In this document: piece by piece, positions 59,801-64,000 of the stretch
Layout: each line of letters starts with the position of its first letter
How positions within the stretch are numbered: the first letter of the stretch is position 1
Assembly (NCBI GenBank): GCA_963931865.1
Contig: OZ007506.1
Location: forward strand, 22,121,645-22,185,644
Origin: Axinella damicornis
Taxonomy: Eukaryota; Porifera; Demospongiae; Axinellida; Axinellidae
DNA length: 64,000 bases
Direction of reading: 5' to 3'
Position numbers and translations under genes: made by a program
The notes under the pieces: generated by a model
Database searches by the model: none
What the model was told of the DNA's origin: nothing
Seen by the model: only the letters and a program-made list of their open reading frames with translations

Positions 59801-60262
59801 TTGACCATGCCAATTTTGGTTGAAATGGCACATGAGTTCCTATAGGCGACTGAGTACACAAATGTGCCAAAAGTGGCATAGAAATGACCATGCCAATTTT
59901 GGTTGAAATGGCACACGAGTTCCTATAGGCAACTATAAGTATACACAAATGTGCCAAAAGTGGCTCAGAAATGACCATGCCAATTTTGGTTGAAATGGCA
60001 CATGAGTTCCTATAGGCGACTGAGAACACAAATGTGCCGAAAGTGGCACAGAAATGACCATGCCAATTTTGGTTGAAATGGCACATGAGTTCCTATAGGC
60101 GACTTAGTACACAAATGTGCCGAAAGTGGCACAGAAATGGAAGTTAAATGAGCCAAAAATGGCTTTAAAATGTGTGCCATTAATGGCAGAGTGCCATATG
60201 TGCCAATATTGGACTAAAATGGGCCATCAAAATTGTGCCAAATTTGGCATATGAACATACCT
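59801..60262 (+). repeat. 83-87-bp tandem repeat, 4 copies, then decay
   Basis: GACCATGCCAATTTTGGTTG starts units at ~59803, 59886, 59973 and 60056. Each unit also carries GGCACATGAGTTCCTATAGGC and AAATGTGCCRAAAGTGGC. After 60140 it decays into scattered GTGCCA / TGGCA words. Confidence 0.9.
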
Positions 60263-61177
60263 GACCCCGGGATGACTATCATTTTCATCCAAGGATGGAG
60301 ATAGATAAATCTCGGAATGGCATCCAAGGATGCCGATCGATGCAGCCGGGATGACGATTGCAGCATCCCTGGATGGCTATCGTTTCATCCCAGGATGGCG
60401 ATCGTGTCATTTCGGGATGGCGATCGATGCATCCAGGGATGGCGATCGACGCACCCCGGGATGACAATCGATGCATCCCGGGATGGCGATCGATGCATCC
60501 GTGGATGGCGATCGATACACCACTGGATGGCGTCGCAGCATCCCGGGATGGCGATCGATGCATCCCGGGATGGCGTCGATGCATCCCGGGATGGCGATCG
60601 ATACACCACTGGATGGCGTCGTTTCATCCCGGGATGGCGATCGATGCATCCCGGGATGGCAATAGATGCATCCCGGGATGGCGATCGAAGCATCCGTGGA
60701 TGGCGATCGATACACCAGTGGATGGCGTCGCAGCATCTCCGGATGGCGATTGATGCATCCCGGGATGGCATCGATGCATCCCGGGATGGCGATCGATGCA
60801 TCAGTGGTTGGCGATCGATACACCACTGGATGGTGTCGCAGCATCCCTGGATGGCGATCGATGCATCCCGGGATGGCGATCGATGCATCCCGGGATGGTG
60901 ATCATGCATCCCAGGATGGTTATCATTGCATCCGGGATGGAGATCTCGAGATGGCGATCGATGCATCCCGTGATGGCGATCGATGCATCCCGGGATGGCA
61001 ATCGATACATCCCGGGATATGGCGATCGATGCATCCCGGGATGGTGATCATTGCATCCCGGGATGGAGATCTCGAGATGACATCGATGCATCCCGGGATG
61101 GCGATCGCAGTATCCCTGGATGGCTATCGTTTTCAGCCCGGGATGGCTTCTTGGGATGGCGATCGCAGCATCCCTTG
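60263..61177 (+). repeat. Palindrome-rich satellite, block 5
   Basis: Satellite resumes abruptly (GACCCCGGGATGACTATC). Here a TACACCACTGGATGGCGTCG variant recurs at ~60510, 60600, 60710 and 60820. Confidence 0.93.
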
Positions 61178-61798
61178 TCGATGCATCCCGGGATTGTGCT
61201 AGTCCAAGGTCGATGCATCCCGGGATGGTGCTAGTCCGATGCATCCAGGGATGGTGCTAGTCCAAGGTCGATGCATCCCGGGATGGTGCTAGTCCAAGGT
61301 CGATGCATCCCGGGATGGTGCTAGTCCGATGCATCCCGGGATGGTGCTAGTCCAAGGCTAGTCCGATGCATCCCGGGATGTTGCTAGTCCAAGGCCAAGG
61401 TCGATGCATCCCGGGATGGTGCTAGTCCGATGCATCCCGGGATGTGCCAGTCCAAGGCCAGTCCGATGCATCCCGGGATGGTGCCAGTCCAAGGCCAGTC
61501 CGATGCATACCGGGATGGTGCCAGTCCAGGGCCAGTCGGATGCATCCCGGGATGGTGCCAGTCCAGGGCGAGTCCGTTGCATCCCGGGATGGTGCCAGTC
61601 CAGGGCCAGTCCGATGCATCCCGGGATGGTGCCAGTCCAGGGGCCAGTCCAATGCATCCCGGGATGGTGCCAGTCCAGGGCCAGTCCGATGCATCCCGGG
61701 ATGGTGCCAGTCCAGGGCCAGTCGGACGCATCCCGGGATGGTGCCAGTCCAGGGCCAGTCCAGGGCCAGTCCAGGGCCAGTCCAGGGCCAGTCCAGGA
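61178..61798 (+). repeat. Hybrid 31-36-bp repeat (GATGCATCCCGGGATGGTG + CTAGTCCAAGG)
   Basis: The satellite core GATGCATCCCGGGATGG is joined to GTGCTAGTCCAAGG, then to GTGCCAGTCCAGGGCCAGTCC, in about twenty units. It is a bridge between the 22-bp satellite and the 14-bp array that follows. Confidence 0.9.
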
Positions 61799-62391
61799 CC
61801 AGTTCCGGGCGGCCAGTTCCGGGCGGCCAGTTCCGGGCGGCCAGTTCCGGGCGGCCAGTTCCGGGCGGCCAGTTCCGGGCGGCCAGTTCCGGGCGGCCAG
61901 TTCCGGGCGGCCAGTTCCGGGCGGCCAGTTCCGGGCGGCCAGTTCCGGGCGGCCAGTTCCGGGCGGCCAGTTCCGGGCGGCCAGTTCCGGGCGGCCAGTT
62001 CCGGGCGGCCAGTTCCGGGCGGCCAGTTCCGGGCGGCCAGTTCCGGGCGGCCAGTTCCGGGCGGCCAGTTCCGGGCGGCCAGTTCCGGGCGGCCAGTTCC
62101 GGGCGGCCAGTTCCGGGCGGCCAGTTCCGGGCGGCCAGTTCCGGGCGGCCAGTTCCGGGCGGCCAGTTCCGGGCGGCCAGTTCCGGGCGGCCAGTTCCGG
62201 GCGGCCAGTTCCGGGCGGCCAGTTCCGGGCGGCCAGTTCCGGGCGGCCAGTTCCGGGCGGCCAGTTCCGGGCGGCCAGTTCCAGGCGGTAGTTCGGGCGG
62301 CCAGTTCCGGGCGGCCAGTTCCGGGCGGCCAGTTCCAGGCGGCCAGTTCCAGGCGGCCAGTTCCAGGCAGCCAGTTCCGGGCGGCCAGTTT
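61799..62391 (+). repeat. 14-bp minisatellite (CCAGTTCCGGGCGG), ~42 copies
   Basis: Nearly perfect from 61799 to 62280, then with CCAGGCGG variants. It is GC-rich. Because 14 is not a multiple of three and no register contains a stop, it stays open in several frames of both strands; none is a gene. Confidence 0.97.
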
Positions 62392-62489
62392 GTCAACACT
62401 ATTCTTCACTCAGCGTTCTTGTACTGCAGCATATATAGTATAAGATATAGAATCAATTTGCATGCTAATGTTTAGTGTGAGGGTGTGGG

Positions 62490-62904
62490 TTTGCGAGTTG
62501 CCCCTCCCCCCTCCTTGGGCTGCAGCTGTGTGTGCCGCTGCTACCTCCCGTGCACCCTCGGGGTGCCAGCAACAAGTCTATCTACTTGACGTTGCTGCTG
62601 TGCGACCTGCCCTCCTTGCACATGGGTCCAGCTGCAGTTAATATGGGTGGCCCCTCCAGGCGCTTGCAGATATTTGACCACGCCCACTCACTGTTCGCCT
62701 TTCGTGCTTTGTACTGCAAATTCCAGATGTACGAGTACATTGTAGCAACACGAGCCAGGATCGATGCTGCAGAGCTAGCTACTATTCACGGGCGCTACTT
62801 TCGCCTGGTGAACTCTATTTGGAGTGTAATTCGGTCGGAGAACACACCCACAATTCTGGTGAAGGAGGGGGGGGGGGGGGTTAGAGGAAAATTAGCCTCG
62901 AACC
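62490..62904 (+). CDS. Unidentified open frame, possible exon
   Basis: After a pyrimidine-rich CCTCCTTGGGCTGCAG acceptor-like site (ends ~62525) the frame is open for ~140 codons. It includes non-repetitive, protein-like sequence (LQIFDHAHSLFAFRALYC, MYEYIVATRARIDAAEL). I do not recognise a family. The frame runs into a G homopolymer and the transposon end at ~62905, so if real it is interrupted there. Chance open sequence is a real alternative. Confidence 0.3.
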
Positions 62905-62960
62905 CAGGCGCGGAGGTCGAGGAGGGGGTATCCACTGTTTGCGCATGCGCTTAATTTTCC
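62905..62960. mobile_element. Solo end of the TAGCCTCG Mutator-like family
   Basis: TTAGCCTCGAACCCAGGCGC ... TATCCACTGTTTGCGCATGCGC resembles the terminal ~60 bp of the element at 46998-47633, diverged in the middle. I see no partner end nearby. Confidence 0.5.
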
Positions 62961-62984
62961 GACATTCCGGGAATCCCGGATAAG

Positions 62985-63125
62985 CCCGCTGTCATGGGGA
63001 ATTTGGCACCCCCGATTTATGGCACCCCCATGCTAAATACCCTAGGGAAATTGGAACCCCCAAGCAAAATACGCTGAGGGAATTGGCACCCCGCGGTGCA
63101 CCCCTTGGGGAATTTGGCATCCCGT
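62985..63125 (+). repeat. Degenerate GGGAATTTGGCACCCC repeat
   Basis: Five or so imperfect copies of (G)GGGAATTTGGCACCCC at 20-40-bp spacing. No coding potential. Confidence 0.6.
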
Positions 63126-63244
63126 TATGATACAGCTGAACGTATACCAGCGAATCAAAGCTAGGCATTGCTGAACCTATAGTGACCTTATCAGAAGGTG
63201 TCAGTCATGGAAAATGTATTTAAAGAAGCTTGCATGCGCTACTA

Positions 63245-63933
63245 CAGTGCTCCCAGCAAAGAGAGTACATTTTGGTTTCTTTGAGAAAATTGTGTATAAC
63301 TTCAAACAGACATCATCTATGTTCAAAATAAGTTGATAGAAATGTACAATAACCATTTTGTGACCAATCAAAAATAATAATAAAGTCACATGACATTCCA
63401 ACAGAGCTATGGCTCCACATGTCAACTGAGTACGCAAAATACTTTAGGGTCGGCATTTCCCTAAACCTAGGAGTTAAGATCTGAAACTTGATGCACGTGT
63501 AGTGACCCAAGTGGAGCAGGTTCTAAGCCCCTCTTGAATCCTTAATTCTGTTGTCCTGAGAGAGCAGAGATGTTAGAGCAGTTCCGGAGGGGCCTATACT
63601 TTAGGGTCAGCATTCACACAAACCTGGTAGTTAAGAGCTGATTTTTTTCTGAGAGGTCATGCTTATGCTATAGTATGTCTGGCCCAAGGTTAAAATCCTA
63701 ACCCCTTATAGATCCTGAGATGTTGCCCCTTTCGTTCAATTTCTGTAAATTTAATCAAAAATCTGACCTTTGACCCCTAGTTTTTCTATTGAATTTATAT
63801 GGAATTTTTTTTTTTTGGAAATCCAGTCCAAATGGGTTCTCAGGTGGGTTTATGGTGATTTGAGTGTGAAAAACTGGTTTTAACTTCCAAAATCAAAATT
63901 TCCGAAAATGTACTCTCTTTGCTGGGAGCACTG
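63245..63933. mobile_element. Tc1/mariner-type nonautonomous element
   Basis: CAGTGCTCCCAGCAAAGAGA... at the left and its reverse complement ...TTTGCTGGGAGCACTG at the right (about 30 bp each) are bordered by TA (63243-63244; 63934-63935). CAGTG termini with a TA duplication are the Tc1/mariner hallmark. The 689-bp interior has a ~170-bp internal repeat (CTTTAGGGTCGGCATTTCCC / CTTTAGGGTCAGCATTCACA) and no transposase. Confidence 0.85.
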
Positions 63934-63951
63934 TAGTCACAATAACAGAGG

Positions 63952-64000
63952 ATGGCGGAGATCGAACTTGGAACAGCGGACGGTTCGGATGAGATCAAGG
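63952..64000 (+). CDS. Possible first coding exon, runs off the window
   Basis: ATG at 63952 in a good Kozak context (A at -3, G at +4), 16 codons open to the end (MAEIELGTADGSDEIK). It begins just after the right end of the Tc1-type element. Too short to identify. Confidence 0.35.
   Translation, partial: MAEIELGTADGSDEIK

Noticed and set aside
41591..61177. Dozens of long open frames rich in HPG, WRSMHP, RDGDR or HRSPSRDAS on both strands
   Set aside because: They are translations of the 22-bp satellite. Twenty-two is not a multiple of three and stops are rare in the unit, so all frames stay open for long stretches. There are no start contexts, splice sites or conserved protein.
61404..62475. 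Five overlapping ~300-residue frames with GGQFRAASSGRP or ELAARNWPPGTGRP repeats
   Set aside because: Products of the stop-free 14-bp repeat read in different registers on both strands.

Overview
The window looks like the end of a metazoan chromosome. The vertebrate/sponge-type telomere motif TTAGGG, many ~60-bp introns, a KMT5A-like SET domain, an SGK-like kinase exon, a non-LTR retrotransposon and many short inverted-repeat elements all fit an animal. A demosponge is my best guess, but that is inference. There is no bacterial-style gene organisation.

Layout: 1-274 is a TTAGGG array followed by exactly 200 N. 475-2463 is AT-rich flank with broken MITEs. 2464-12981 carries one large + strand gene that I assembled by hand from 42 phase-compatible exons (4629 nt, 1542 codons plus stop). 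Its domains in order are a KMT5A-like SET domain, arrays of proline-rich micro-exons, basic NLS-like exons, a C2HC (UBZ4-like) finger, repeated acidic SSEDE exons, a C2H2 finger, a Crypton-like tyrosine-recombinase domain and a Myb-like C-terminus. 13.0-15.3 kb is AT-rich with a minisatellite built on AATCCAATTAGCAC. 15342-39365 is three tandem copies of an 8008-bp unit that look identical. Each holds ~700-bp subrepeats, the last exon of an SGK-like kinase, 338-bp tandem repeats and a 1473-bp inverted-repeat transposon with a 9-bp target duplication. 39366-39894 is degenerate CCCTAA sequence and a 32-bp minisatellite. 39.9-41.5 kb holds a SINE-like element and two TTAA-flanked MITEs.

41.6-61.2 kb is a very large satellite with a ~22-bp, palindrome-rich unit and higher-order repeats. 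It is interrupted by a 636-bp Mutator-like MITE, a 2.8-kb CR1/L2/Jockey-type LINE, a 766-bp inverted-repeat element and a block of TGCCAAAAATGGCA-type repeats. 61.2-62.4 kb changes into a 31-36-bp repeat and then a near-perfect 14-bp repeat. 62.4-64.0 kb is lower-repeat DNA with an unidentified open frame, a Tc1/mariner-type nonautonomous element and the probable first exon of a gene that leaves the window.

The one convincing intact gene is the 42-exon SET/recombinase gene. The kinase exons are 3' fragments and the LINE is 5' truncated and frameshifted. The telomere motif at the very start points the wrong way for a left chromosome end, whereas the interstitial telomeric block at 39.4 kb points the expected way. 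The first contig was therefore probably flipped during scaffolding.
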